A DNA stretch of 64,000 bases, taken from positions 744,001-808,000 of the forward strand of contig NZ_CP034835.1 in NCBI RefSeq assembly GCF_004014715.1, read 5' to 3'. Positions 36,870 through 45,996 of the stretch are shown here, in pieces. This stretch comes from Pseudoalteromonas sp. R3 (GTDB lineage: Bacteria; Pseudomonadota; Gammaproteobacteria; Enterobacterales; Alteromonadaceae). The translations under genes were made by a program, and so were the position numbers. Positions within the stretch are counted from its first letter, which is position 1; each line of letters opens with the position of its first letter. The notes below the pieces were generated by a model, which searched no databases, had not been told where the DNA came from, and saw only the letters and a program-made list of their open reading frames with translations.

Positions 36870-37751
36870 CTACATAGTCAGGCCCTGCTTTATATGTGAT
36901 AGCAGTGCGGTTACTTTTTTCTGCGGGTACTTTCTGCCCGAATAAAATGCATAGAGAATAAGATCTTCAGGCTCATGGTCTAACGGGACTTTGACCAGTG
37001 TACCCGCTGCGATTTCTGCCTCGCAGGCATGCTCGGGCAAGATGGCAAATCCCAGCCCTTTAAGTGCAGCCGCTTTAGCCATATGGCCACTGTTTACCTT
37101 GTAACGTGATGGCAGGTGCAGGGTCTTATTGCCCTTAAAGCGCCAAGGTGCCCCCTGAAGTACAGTGAAACTGGATATGCAGGGCATTTTGCTGAGCATA
37201 TCAAGGGAATCAGGCAAACCCCGGGAAGTAATTAATTCCGGGGAGGCGACAACGCAACTTGGAAAGTGGAGCAGCGTTTTAGCCACCCAGCCCGAGTCTT
37301 CCAGTGTGCCGCGGTCAAAGCGCACTATCATGTCAAAGCCTTCGAGCACCCCTTCCGTTGGATTGAGTTGCGTGTCACAGCTGAGTTGTATATCTGGGTG
37401 CAGCTGGCAAAAGTGCGTAATGAGCTCTGCCAGAATGGGCAGATCCGGGATAACAATTTTAAGGTGTCCCGACAGCTGACTGCTTTGCTGTGACACTTCG
37501 ACCAGTGCATCATTCATCGCCAGAGTCAGTGGCTTGAGTGTCTGATAAAGCCGGGTACCAGCAGCAGTGGGGCGCATTTTACGGGTTGTGCGCTCCAGTA
37601 AGCGGATATTCAGGTGTTGCTCCAGCAAAGCGACATGCCGGCTTACATTAGAAGTGGGTAACTGGCGTTGTTGTGCTGCACGTTTAAAACTCAGTTGCTC
37701 ATACACTGCCAGAAAGCTTAGCAGCCACTGAAGATCGCTTCGCTCTATCAT
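36870..37751 (-). CDS. LysR-family transcriptional regulator
   Basis: DNA-binding regulator of 293 residues. The N-terminal helix-turn-helix reads FLAVYEQLSFKRAAQQRQLP then SNVSRHVALLEQHL; the rest is a co-inducer binding domain. The start MIERSDLQWL is chosen, 54 codons inside the longest frame, because the helix-turn-helix should begin near the N-terminus and the longer frame would run into the divergent gene. It is divergent from the flavin monooxygenase gene with a 101-bp gap, the usual sign that it regulates that gene. Confidence 0.9.
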   Translation of the reverse strand: MIERSDLQWLLSFLAVYEQLSFKRAAQQRQLPTSNVSRHVALLEQHLNIRLLERTTRKMRPTAAGTRLYQTLKPLTLAMNDALVEVSQQSSQLSGHLKIVIPDLPILAELITHFCQLHPDIQLSCDTQLNPTEGVLEGFDMIVRFDRGTLEDSGWVAKTLLHFPSCVVASPELITSRGLPDSLDMLSKMPCISSFTVLQGAPWRFKGNKTLHLPSRYKVNSGHMAKAAALKGLGFAILPEHACEAEIAAGTLVKVPLDHEPEDLILYAFYSGRKYPQKKVTALLSHIKQGLTM

Positions 37752-37852
37752 GATTCTCTCATTAAATGGGATTAATAAAGTCATACTAGCATGTTTATCC
37801 CATCTGGTTGCTTTGTAACACTTCATGAAGACATCAATGAATGGAGAAAAGC

Positions 37853-38968
37853 ATGCAAGAAAAACGTCGAATTGCGATTGTCGGGGCAGGTATCGCTGGC
37901 ATGGCATTGGCACTGCTGGTCAAAAAGCAAGGGCATCAGGTTGTTTTATATGAGCGTACGCAGGCACATGCTGCGATGGGGGCTGGCGTCACTTTATGGC
38001 CAAATGCATTATTTGTATTGGAGCAAATGGGCCTGACTCAGCAAATCGTTCAGGCTGGCGGCTTACCTGATTCACTATGTCAGTATGACCACCAGGGAAC
38101 AGAGATCAGCGCGCTGAGTGTTAAGCAGTTAAACAAATTAAGTGGCTATCTAACGGTGACCATACTGCGTCGTGATTTGATCCGCTTACTGGCTGACGCG
38201 TTAACAGCCTTGGGGGGCGTGATCCGGTTTAATACGGCTGTTACTCATGAGGAAATTGACGGACTTAGGAAAGAATATGACCTGGTTGTTGGGGCGGATG
38301 GCAGGATGAATTCGGCGGTACGTCAGTACTTGTATCCTCAACATATTGAGCCAGTGTATCAGGGTGTGGTGAATGTTATTGGCATCAGTAAGGCTGAGCC
38401 AGGGATGCTAAACAATAGCATTTGTGATTTTCGTCGTCCGGGCGAACGTTTTGGCATTGTACCGGTAAAAAAGGAGCTATGTTTCTGGGCCGGTGCCTGG
38501 CGTTCAGAAATTGAGGAAAACCGGCCAGAAGCATCCTTGTATCATGACTTAAATCAGCGTTTTAGTTCCTGGGCTGAGCCCGTACGGTCAGTGCTCAAAG
38601 CGGCCAATACCGACGCGATACAGCGTATTTTCGTACATGATCTGGATACACTGCCATATTGGCACAAAGACAACGTTGTACTCATTGGTGATACGGCTCA
38701 TGCATCATTGCCGACCTCGGGGCAGGGGGCCTGTCAGGCACTGGAAGATGCCTGGCACCTGGCTGGACTGATATCAAAATATGATGACCCATCAGTTTTG
38801 CTGGGTACATTTTATGAGCGGCGTATTGCCAAGGCAACGGCTGCACAGCACAGTGGCCGGCAACTGGCCAGGCAGATTTTCTTTGCACATCACGAGAGCC
38901 CAACAGAGCGCTCGCCACTTTCCGTGGCAAAGCTGAATCAACTGTGGATGCAGGGGTTAGAATCCTAA
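37853..38968 (+). CDS. FAD-dependent aromatic-type monooxygenase
   Basis: Flavoprotein hydroxylase of about 371 residues (group A, salicylate/kynurenine hydroxylase style). The FAD dinucleotide-binding motif GAGIAGMALALLVKKQG is at the N-terminus; DLVVGADGRMNSAVR near residue 145 is the DG motif, and VVLIGDTAHASLPTSGQGA near 282 is the GD motif. The first ATG at 37841 is possible, but MQEKRRIAIVG at 37853 gives the usual short lead to the FAD motif. The divergent LysR gene is its likely regulator. The substrate is unknown. Confidence 0.88.
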   Translation: MQEKRRIAIVGAGIAGMALALLVKKQGHQVVLYERTQAHAAMGAGVTLWPNALFVLEQMGLTQQIVQAGGLPDSLCQYDHQGTEISALSVKQLNKLSGYLTVTILRRDLIRLLADALTALGGVIRFNTAVTHEEIDGLRKEYDLVVGADGRMNSAVRQYLYPQHIEPVYQGVVNVIGISKAEPGMLNNSICDFRRPGERFGIVPVKKELCFWAGAWRSEIEENRPEASLYHDLNQRFSSWAEPVRSVLKAANTDAIQRIFVHDLDTLPYWHKDNVVLIGDTAHASLPTSGQGACQALEDAWHLAGLISKYDDPSVLLGTFYERRIAKATAAQHSGRQLARQIFFAHHESPTERSPLSVAKLNQLWMQGLES

Positions 38969-39034
38969 AAAAGCCGTAGGTATTGCTGTTGATGAAATAA
39001 CGTGTTGGTCACGATTTTATTGTTGCAGTAACCG

Positions 39035-39295
39035 CTAGCAGTCGGGAGGATCTCCCTGATCTTCTTTGCGCTTACGTTGTTCCTGCTTTGCTTTGGCGAC
39101 ATTTTTGAACACAGGAGGTGGGATGGGAAACAAAGAGAGTAATGGAAAAATCGCCATCACCAGGTAGGCGGCTTTGGGCATGCCTTTGGCCCACCTGACG
39201 ATCCTAATCAGGCACCAGAGGCAGGTTACCACCAGTGTGAAGAGCAGCGCCACTCGCATGAGCAGGTCAAATAGGGTGAAACTGTCTGTGTCCAT
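39035..39295 (-). CDS. Small two-helix membrane protein
   Basis: 86-residue protein with two hydrophobic segments (LLMRVALLFTLVVTCLWCLI, then AAYLVMAIFPLLSLFPIPPP) and a charged tail. No family recognised. There is AAAGGAAC in front of the start (minus strand), supporting translation. It stands alone between the monooxygenase and the Calx-beta protein. Confidence 0.55.
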   Translation of the reverse strand: MDTDSFTLFDLLMRVALLFTLVVTCLWCLIRIVRWAKGMPKAAYLVMAIFPLLSLFPIPPPVFKNVAKAKQEQRKRKEDQGDPPDC

Positions 39296-39608
39296 AGTCT
39301 TTGTTCCTTTAAGTCAGTTAGGATACGAAATAGGGACGTGGTGGCGAAAAATCAAGCAGTTTGTATTGCATTGAGATTATTTAAAAATTTTTAATTTCAC
39401 ACACCATGAAGTCAAAATTAATCCATTTTTCTTATTTTAGTGTTGATTTTTTGTGTCGTGCAGCGCATCATATCGGCAGATTGCAAAGATAATAATGGAA
39501 GCACTCATCCTAATGGAATAGGAAATCGCATCGTACAATGGACGTGGATGTGTCATTACTTTGTGTTGTATTAGCCTGAATTTGGATGAACCGAACGAGT
39601 TTATTACC
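39296..39608. other. AT-rich intergenic region
   Basis: 313 bp upstream of the Calx-beta protein gene. It includes an AT-rich block (TTTAAAAATTTTTAATTT near 39380) that may hold promoters for either neighbour. No gene or strong repeat was seen. Confidence 0.3.
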
Positions 39609-41114
39609 ATGCTAAAAACATCACTTTCTTTGATTGCCCTGGTGGCGTCTTCCGTTTCTTCCGTGAGCTTCGCAAATACCTGTACTGGCCAGTTATATGG
39701 CATTAATGCAGGGCGTGGCGATGTGGGGATCTTGTTTGGCCTGAATGAGCAAAATAACAGTGCGTTTGCTCAGACCCTGGCAGAATTTAGTGCATCCGCG
39801 CTGGCCTACGATGAAACCAGCAAGCGCATGTATTATCTCTCCGCTCCGAGGCCTTTTGAATATCAGGTTGACGTGAGTCATCTGAACCTCAGCGCTGAGC
39901 AACTAACCCATTTACCGATTGAAGGTAAACGCTTTAAATACCTGCGCCTGGCTTACTACGACTTTGCAACTGATACCCATACTGTGGTTGGCAGGAGTGC
40001 TCAGGTATTGAGTATGGTCTATGATCCTGAGCGCGATGCGCTGCTCGGTACTGATTTTAAAAAGCTCTATGAGATTAACAAAAATACGGGGGAGGCGACG
40101 GAACTGGGGGCACTGGGTTCGCTCAAAGGCAAGTTTCGCGGCGACCTGGTGATCCAAAATGGTAACTGGTACCTGATCACCAGTCGAAGTGTTTATCAGA
40201 TAAATAAAACCACCTTCCAGGCAACCAAGCTGGCAAATCACAGCCTGACTGCGGCAACCGGGGCTGCGTTGAATCAGGCAGGTGACATAGTGGTCAGCCG
40301 CACGCTGATCAACGACTATGGCCACGTTAATCGTTCTAAACTCTATAAACTGAATCCACAATCAGGTAATACGTGTTTGCTTGCCACCGTGCCGGTCAGG
40401 CTTAACGACTTAGCGGTGAATACGGATCAGCCAGTTGCCTGTTATGCTACGCCAAGCTGTGAGACAGATCCTGAACCGACCTTTACGCTGGTGCCGCTCA
40501 CAGATACTGTGCCTGAAGGTGGGCAGCTGGAATATCAAGTTACCCTGAGTAACCCTTACTATCAGGATGTGGTCCTTGATGTCAGTGTCCAGGATGGCAC
40601 GACGTCCGCGGATGATTATACGGCGCCGGTTTCCAGCATCACCCTTAGTGCCGGACAAACGAGCGCGACCATAGCAATTCCAACCCTTGATGATGCAACG
40701 CACGAAGCAAGTGAAACACTGACTTTACAGGTTGATGGCGCGACAAATACCAGTGGCACAGCCTCTTTGAACGGGACTATTGAAGATAATGATCCAGCCT
40801 GTATACCAGATGACTATACGCGCATTCATTATCAGTTTGTCAGCGAAAGTGCAGGCTATAACAACGACTGGGGGATCAGGGTTAATGGCAGTTACGTTAA
40901 GTTGCTGGATGAGTACGGTGGTGCAGGTAGCTACGATGTGATTGACGGCGCCAGTTACGACTATGTGTTGTCAATTAATGGCAATCCTAATCAGTTGACC
41001 TCCAACTATCGTGTTTACGGTGATAAGCAATACTGGGAAGACCAAAATGACCGTGACTACAACGACTTTGTGTTGAAGGTCTGGACGTCCAGTATTCAAA
41101 AAGGGTGTGAGTGA
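39609..41114 (+). CDS. Secreted Calx-beta domain protein
   Basis: Exported protein of 501 residues. Signal peptide about 1-22 (SLIALVASSVSSVSFA). The N-terminal ~270 residues have the repeated short strands of a beta-propeller (TGQLYGINAG, KRMYYLS, LYKLNPQSGN). A Calx-beta domain spans about 290-395 (VPEGGQLEYQVTLS, ETLTLQVDG, GTIEDND). The C-terminal part ends with an Asp-rich segment (QNDRDYNDFVLKV) resembling DUF4114-type calcium-binding domains. The start at 39609 is used because it begins the signal. It is probably extracellular or surface-attached; ligand unknown. Confidence 0.75.
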   Translation: MLKTSLSLIALVASSVSSVSFANTCTGQLYGINAGRGDVGILFGLNEQNNSAFAQTLAEFSASALAYDETSKRMYYLSAPRPFEYQVDVSHLNLSAEQLTHLPIEGKRFKYLRLAYYDFATDTHTVVGRSAQVLSMVYDPERDALLGTDFKKLYEINKNTGEATELGALGSLKGKFRGDLVIQNGNWYLITSRSVYQINKTTFQATKLANHSLTAATGAALNQAGDIVVSRTLINDYGHVNRSKLYKLNPQSGNTCLLATVPVRLNDLAVNTDQPVACYATPSCETDPEPTFTLVPLTDTVPEGGQLEYQVTLSNPYYQDVVLDVSVQDGTTSADDYTAPVSSITLSAGQTSATIAIPTLDDATHEASETLTLQVDGATNTSGTASLNGTIEDNDPACIPDDYTRIHYQFVSESAGYNNDWGIRVNGSYVKLLDEYGGAGSYDVIDGASYDYVLSINGNPNQLTSNYRVYGDKQYWEDQNDRDYNDFVLKVWTSSIQKGCE

Positions 41115-41121
41115 CAAACTC

Positions 41122-41144
41122 CGGGACTGCCTCAGGCAGTCCCG
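41122..41144. terminator. Convergent terminator hairpin
   Basis: Perfect 10-bp stem CGGGACTGCC / GGCAGTCCCG with a 3-nt loop, between two converging genes. It lacks a T run, so it may act as a processing or roadblock hairpin. Confidence 0.65.
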
Positions 41145-41163
41145 ACTGGTTTGTGAAGAACGA

Positions 41164-42756
41164 TTATTCGCCTTGTATAAAAGCGTGATATTCCGGGCCC
41201 AAATGCCTTAGCAATTGCTCACGTCGCTCCTCTGTGTCATTGCCTTGCAAATAGCCTTTGATGGCATACCTTAGCGTCATAGGCTCCTTATCTTGCGGCC
41301 CGAGTAAGTAGTTTGCCAATGTTTCATCACTTTGCGAATAGCCCAGTGTTGCCAGGTTTGCAATGCCATCCATCGCTGCGGCGCGAATACTCAGTTCACG
41401 AGATTCATAAGAAGGGCCATGTGTGTGGTCAGAGGAAATTTTTGGCGCGTACGTATAGTCTGGTTTGGAGACAGCAATCTCGTATAGTTTGTTGTTTGCC
41501 AACGGGCTGTTTAGTTCACTCAATATGTGAACCGCAGACCAGCGTCGCATCTGGCCCGCAACTGAGAGCTCTGTATTGTCATATATTTTGATAAGCTCTG
41601 GGACAACGATATGAGCGTTTTCACGCAGGGCTTCCAGAGAATCCGCATACTGTTGATTGGCATCCTCTCCCATACCAAACAAATTGTTGAGGTGGGCCTC
41701 AATCATTTGCTCCAGCCGGGCATTACTGTAATTTATTGCACTGAGCTCAGGTTGTGGGTTCAAATCTTCTGCTTCAGTGATCAGCTCTGCTGGGATAAGG
41801 CTGAACAGGTCAAATGGGTAATGTTGAATGTGGGCCCCATCTTCTACGCGGATACTTTTCGCTCTGAACTGACCAATTTGTGGCGTGTTGTTGGGTAATG
41901 CTGCCAGGGTTAGCCGCGCAGCTGGTGAAAACCACGCGCCGTTGAAACGGTGTGAGAGCCTGACTTCGCTTGTGCCCAGATATATCACTGCCAGTGAGCC
42001 ACTGGTACGGTTTTCAATAGCGGGCAGAGTTTCCAGGTCGCCATACACGTAAAGTGTAGTGGGGGTGCGTTTTTTCAGTTCTTGTTGTATGACGATTTTA
42101 CTGTTTTCACCTGCCGTGAATGCCATCAGGTGAAACACCCCGGGAGTAATGTACCAGCTTGAGTTGGGCTCAAGAGTGACACTTTGGTAACTGCCCGGCT
42201 GACTAACAAGGGCTTTCTTTTGCGGTGCTTGCGAAGCTGTGACACTGAGCTGGCTTGTGGCTGCACTGATCTGCCAGTTCAACGCTTCAATGTTCATATC
42301 CAGTGCTGCCAGAGGTTGCAAATTGGTACCTGGCTTGGGTGGCTGAGTGTTATATTGCCTGGCATAGAGCTGTGTATTGCCGGGTGGTGCCAGCTCAAAG
42401 TTCAGTTTTGTAAACGCCAGTGCATGGCGCACAACATGACCTTCCCCTGATATATCGAACGTTTTATAACTGACTGCGGACCCCGGGACTGTCTTAACAT
42501 CGCCCGATGGCAGGTGTTCAATTGCACTCAACTGCACTGAGCTTGCCAGCTCTAGCGACTCTGAAGCTGTCAGAGGTATGTGTTTAAGCGCGGTGGTATT
42601 TAGCCTGAACAGCGCTACAGAGCAGGTAACATCCGTCTGTGTTGTTTCACAGGTTACGGGCTTAAGCGGGTCTGAAGCATCGGCTTGATTGGCAGCGAAT
42701 GCAGATACAGACAGGCCGAGTGCGATGACCACAGGCAGAAAATGGGAGTACTTCAT
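41164..42756 (-). CDS. Exported protein with C-terminal HEAT-like repeats
   Basis: Secreted or periplasmic protein of 530 residues. The signal is MKYSHFLPVVIALGLSVSAFA, and this ATG is chosen over an upstream one that would overlap the neighbouring gene. Near the N-terminus two Cys flank PVTCETTQTDVTCSV. The C-terminal third (VVPELIKIYDNTELSVAGQM, RAAAMDGIANLATLG) reads as pairs of helices like HEAT or armadillo repeats, which bind other proteins. The middle is unassigned. It lies 50 bp downstream of the HEARH protein on the same strand, suggesting a two-gene unit of secreted proteins. Confidence 0.65.
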   Translation of the reverse strand: MKYSHFLPVVIALGLSVSAFAANQADASDPLKPVTCETTQTDVTCSVALFRLNTTALKHIPLTASESLELASSVQLSAIEHLPSGDVKTVPGSAVSYKTFDISGEGHVVRHALAFTKLNFELAPPGNTQLYARQYNTQPPKPGTNLQPLAALDMNIEALNWQISAATSQLSVTASQAPQKKALVSQPGSYQSVTLEPNSSWYITPGVFHLMAFTAGENSKIVIQQELKKRTPTTLYVYGDLETLPAIENRTSGSLAVIYLGTSEVRLSHRFNGAWFSPAARLTLAALPNNTPQIGQFRAKSIRVEDGAHIQHYPFDLFSLIPAELITEAEDLNPQPELSAINYSNARLEQMIEAHLNNLFGMGEDANQQYADSLEALRENAHIVVPELIKIYDNTELSVAGQMRRWSAVHILSELNSPLANNKLYEIAVSKPDYTYAPKISSDHTHGPSYESRELSIRAAAMDGIANLATLGYSQSDETLANYLLGPQDKEPMTLRYAIKGYLQGNDTEERREQLLRHLGPEYHAFIQGE

Positions 42757-42806
42757 ACAATAACCTTTCAAAAGCCCTTTGCAGGGGCTGAGTGTTAAAT
42801 CGAGCG

Positions 42807-43952
42807 TTATCTGGGGCCTGTCGCGACACAGATCCACGGAGGAGGGCCCATACTGTGTGGATTATGGCGACATTCAACTTTGGTGGGTTGTTTACCATAT
42901 TTATTGACAAAGCCCGAGGTTGCTTGCGAGCGAACGGTTGACTCAACTCCACCAGCAGCAGTGTAGGTTACTGTTTTTGAAGGCTCCATTGGACGCGTTA
43001 AACCAGATGCAGTTGATTTGTTGATGATCTCAGCATCTTTATCTGCATGATATGGCGGCGGCGTGACAAAGCGATGATTGATAGTATAGTTTGCTTGTTG
43101 TTCCGCGCTGGCACGCATGGCAGGAGTTGCATCCTTGCCATTTACTGCGAACCACCATAGCCATAAGGCTTCATAGGTGTTCGAGCCATTATAACTCCAG
43201 TTGGAATCACAGCTTGAACCACTACATGCGCCACCAGCGCTACCATGTGCTTTGTCCATATGTCTGGCTTCGTGCACTAAGGTTGCGGCTCGTCCAATGA
43301 CATCCTGATCATATAAACCCGGACGGCTGATGCTCATTTCTGAGCGTTTTACCCACTCCCAGCTGTAGAATTTTTTCTTCCATTTGAATCTGGCATACAC
43401 ACCTTCATCGCAAATAGAATGGGTGTTGTGAACGTCTTTTTGTGTTTCGTGATAGACCCAGCCTAAAATTGAGTTATCACCTGATTTATCCGCATTATCC
43501 AGCAACCAGATGCTGTTGAATAATCGCCCCTTGGGAGATGTGTAATCACATGCGTTACCGGCAAAGCTGCTTTCATTGACTGCGAAATTTGAGCGATAGG
43601 TCGAGTACTTGTTGCTGTCACAGGACTTTCGACCAATGGCGGCTTCGAATCGTGCGGTCGCATCATGCTTACTGTGTGAGCGCCCACACATTTCATAGCT
43701 GTCACTGCCGTAAGAGAGCGTTGCGACCTGGGCGGTTGCTGTACAGTACCATGGTAATGGATAACTTTCCGAACGACAGCTGGCACGTACGTTGGAAAGT
43801 GGATTACCATTTGCACGTTGCTCAAGCGACGAGATTGCCGCGGCCTTCCCTTGTTCCTGAGTATGACCATAGGCGCTGGCGGATATTGTTCTGGCAGCGT
43901 TTGCGGCAAAGGAGGATGTCGCAATTGCTACCACCAGTAGGGTATATTTCAT
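42807..43952 (-). CDS. Secreted protein with a HEARH metal-site motif
   Basis: Exported protein of 381 residues: signal MKYTLLVVAIATSSFAANA. A metallopeptidase-like motif LVHEARHMDKAHG lies near residue 226 (HExxH with a further His five residues on), embedded in a Cys-rich stretch (GGACSGSSCDSNWSYNG). Two copies of a short Cys/Trp pattern frame the protein: ASCRSESYPLPWYCTATA near 58-75 and ECRHNPHSMGPPPWICVATG at the C-terminus. No known peptidase family was recognised, so activity is a guess. The gene pairs with the HEAT-like one downstream. Confidence 0.65.
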   Translation of the reverse strand: MKYTLLVVAIATSSFAANAARTISASAYGHTQEQGKAAAISSLEQRANGNPLSNVRASCRSESYPLPWYCTATAQVATLSYGSDSYEMCGRSHSKHDATARFEAAIGRKSCDSNKYSTYRSNFAVNESSFAGNACDYTSPKGRLFNSIWLLDNADKSGDNSILGWVYHETQKDVHNTHSICDEGVYARFKWKKKFYSWEWVKRSEMSISRPGLYDQDVIGRAATLVHEARHMDKAHGSAGGACSGSSCDSNWSYNGSNTYEALWLWWFAVNGKDATPAMRASAEQQANYTINHRFVTPPPYHADKDAEIINKSTASGLTRPMEPSKTVTYTAAGGVESTVRSQATSGFVNKYGKQPTKVECRHNPHSMGPPPWICVATGPR

Positions 43953-44214
43953 TCATTTTCCTTATTGATTTTGTAGTGTCACAGAGAACCTGATTAGGGT
44001 ACATTGTGCGGAATTTAAACACAATGCATTAATCTTTAAATTACATTAATTTTATTCATGTATATAAATGTAATAATTCAACATCAATGTGATAAGGAGC
44101 TTGTGGCCTGGGTGCTCAGAGCTGGATAGCTCTGAACTGGCAAGTGGGCACCTGCAATAGCGAATAAAGCTGGGGAAAGTGATTTGAGGTTTTTGTTATA
44201 CCAATTTGCTATAT

Positions 44215-44754
44215 CTAGATGTCGACATTGTTAATGAGCAGCAATAGATCTGTATCACCTATATCTTCGCCCAGTTGAGAAAAGAGGGTAGAAACTTGCC
44301 CCCTGTGATGAGTCTGATGATTAAAAAAGTGCATCAGTACGCTACTCAGGGGCTTGCTGAAAACAATGCCTTTGGTATTTCGGTAGGTCAGAGAAGTGTC
44401 TAAATCGGATTCTTGTAGTTCACTAATAAAACATAAAATGTGTTTGTCGAGCCACTGGCGATGTGTAGCCAGGCAAGTCAGGTCTTGAAAAAGACACTGG
44501 TCCAGACTGGTGGGGTCTGGTTGTTCCAACATGGGTTGCAGAGCTCTGGAGCAGGCAGCGTTCAAAGCAAAGCGCTTTAGCCAGATTGTGTCAGCCACCA
44601 CAAGATGGTTTAAGGTGCCCAGTACTGAGCCAAAAAATGCCCCCTGGTCCTGTTTTAATGCCTCTTCGCTCAGACGCGCCGCCGCCTGATAAACTTTTTG
44701 ATTCATCCACTGGTTGTAGTCGGCGAGTAATCCGAACTGAGTAAGTTGGCTCAT
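44215..44754 (-). CDS. DinB family protein
   Basis: Four-helix-bundle protein of 179 residues in the DinB superfamily, which includes thiol-dependent transferases and metal-binding proteins. The expected His positions are in GTLNHLVVADTIW (near 48) and HFFNHQTHHRGQ (near 145), a typical three-His metal site. Its first helix LADYNQWMNQKVYQAA also fits. The role is unknown. It is preceded by 262 bp without genes on the side of the HEARH protein. Confidence 0.85.
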   Translation of the reverse strand: MSQLTQFGLLADYNQWMNQKVYQAAARLSEEALKQDQGAFFGSVLGTLNHLVVADTIWLKRFALNAACSRALQPMLEQPDPTSLDQCLFQDLTCLATHRQWLDKHILCFISELQESDLDTSLTYRNTKGIVFSKPLSSVLMHFFNHQTHHRGQVSTLFSQLGEDIGDTDLLLLINNVDI

Positions 44755-44956
44755 GGTTGTGTCATTTCCTTTCGCATGTGCTTAGTGGTTGTTATAAAGA
44801 CAGTGTAATACTAATACAAGTGGCTGATAAGTAATTATAAAGATAAATAAAAAAGACAGGGAGGCGATGAATATATTCATAGATGTACCTGAGCATATGC
44901 ATTTAAGTTGTTGCTTTAGTTAACCTATAGTAATTATCTGTTTACAATTTTAACCC

Positions 44957-45274
44957 ATGGAAAAAAGAATGAAGCATAGCCCAAGGAAGCGACAGCAGGA
45001 AATTGTTAGATTCAATCAGCTGGTTCAGCGCTCCATTCGCCAGATGCGCAATGAGCTCGGTTTAAGCCAAAAAGAATTGGCTGCCAAAATGTCGTCATCG
45101 GTTGACCAGTCAACGGTCAGCAACTGGGAAAGTGGCAAAACGGATATGACCAGTGCCCAGCTGCTGGATATCTTTATGATTTTTGGTAAGGACCTGGTGT
45201 CTTTGTATTTTCGCTTTCTGAGCGACAAACCATCGGACTGTCCGGATAAACAAAACGAAGAAGAGGAGTCATAA
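44957..45274 (+). CDS. XRE-family helix-turn-helix regulator
   Basis: Small DNA-binding protein of 105 residues with a Cro/CI-type domain: IRQMRNELGLSQKELAAKMS, then VDQSTVSNWESGKTDMTSAQL (about 29-70), followed by a charged tail. Its stop is separated by 1 bp from the membrane protein start, so the two are translationally coupled. Possible regulator of the downstream membrane protein and the double-glycine peptide gene. Confidence 0.85.
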   Translation: MEKRMKHSPRKRQQEIVRFNQLVQRSIRQMRNELGLSQKELAAKMSSSVDQSTVSNWESGKTDMTSAQLLDIFMIFGKDLVSLYFRFLSDKPSDCPDKQNEEEES

Positions 45275-45275
45275 G

Positions 45276-45830
45276 ATGGATTTTTATACAATAGTCAGTT
45301 ATTCAGGTATTCCGTTTTTACTATTTGCACTGGTTTACACTTGGAAGTATGAAAGCTCACGGTACTTTTTGCTCTTGATGTTGCTCTTGGAAGTCGTCGA
45401 TTTAGCCCTATACAAGATTAGTTATACCTGGACGACGCACATGTATTTATACAACATGGTGATATGTATGTTAATCGTAGTGCCTGTTGTTTACCGTAGT
45501 CGAATTGCGCTTTCTATATATAAGTTGACAGGTATTCCTTTCTTTTTACGTGTTTATAAAAATCATCACTTCTCGGTGCAAGAGATTGGTTTGATATTCT
45601 TACACCTTATAGACTTCATTTTGGCCGCATTTAATTACCTTGAGGTATGGCTATACAAGTTTTATGTGATTGATGGCTGGATAATGAGTAATGGTGTGCG
45701 CAATTTTATATTGGTTTCCTTAAACTTATTGATGTACTTATGTTTGTTAACTTATGCCGCTAAAACACCAGCCCGTGAGCTTTTCTATAAGGAGCGTGGG
45801 GAAAGCTTTGCTACCAAAGCACCCGATTAG
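45276..45830 (+). CDS. Multi-pass membrane protein paired with the XRE regulator
   Basis: Inner-membrane protein of 184 residues with about five or six hydrophobic segments (IPFLLFALVYTW, YFLLLMLLLEVVDLALY, MVICMLIVVPVVY, FLHLIDFILAAFNYL, FILVSLNLLMYLCLL). No family recognised. AGAGGAG precedes the start inside the XRE gene. Immediately upstream of the 45997 peptide gene, so it could be an immunity or export helper, which is only a positional guess. Confidence 0.7.
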   Translation: MDFYTIVSYSGIPFLLFALVYTWKYESSRYFLLLMLLLEVVDLALYKISYTWTTHMYLYNMVICMLIVVPVVYRSRIALSIYKLTGIPFFLRVYKNHHFSVQEIGLIFLHLIDFILAAFNYLEVWLYKFYVIDGWIMSNGVRNFILVSLNLLMYLCLLTYAAKTPARELFYKERGESFATKAPD

Positions 45831-45996
45831 TAGTACAAAATGCTTGGCGCCACTGATTGTTAGGGGTCGTTAGTGCCGGGCATGCTTACAAGCCAGGGTT
45901 TACTAATGGCCGCAAAGTGTGTATTTGTATTAATAAATTCATCATGCTGAGTACAATCCCATAGGGTGTGTCAGTAAATAGCGAGGAAGCGTAGGA

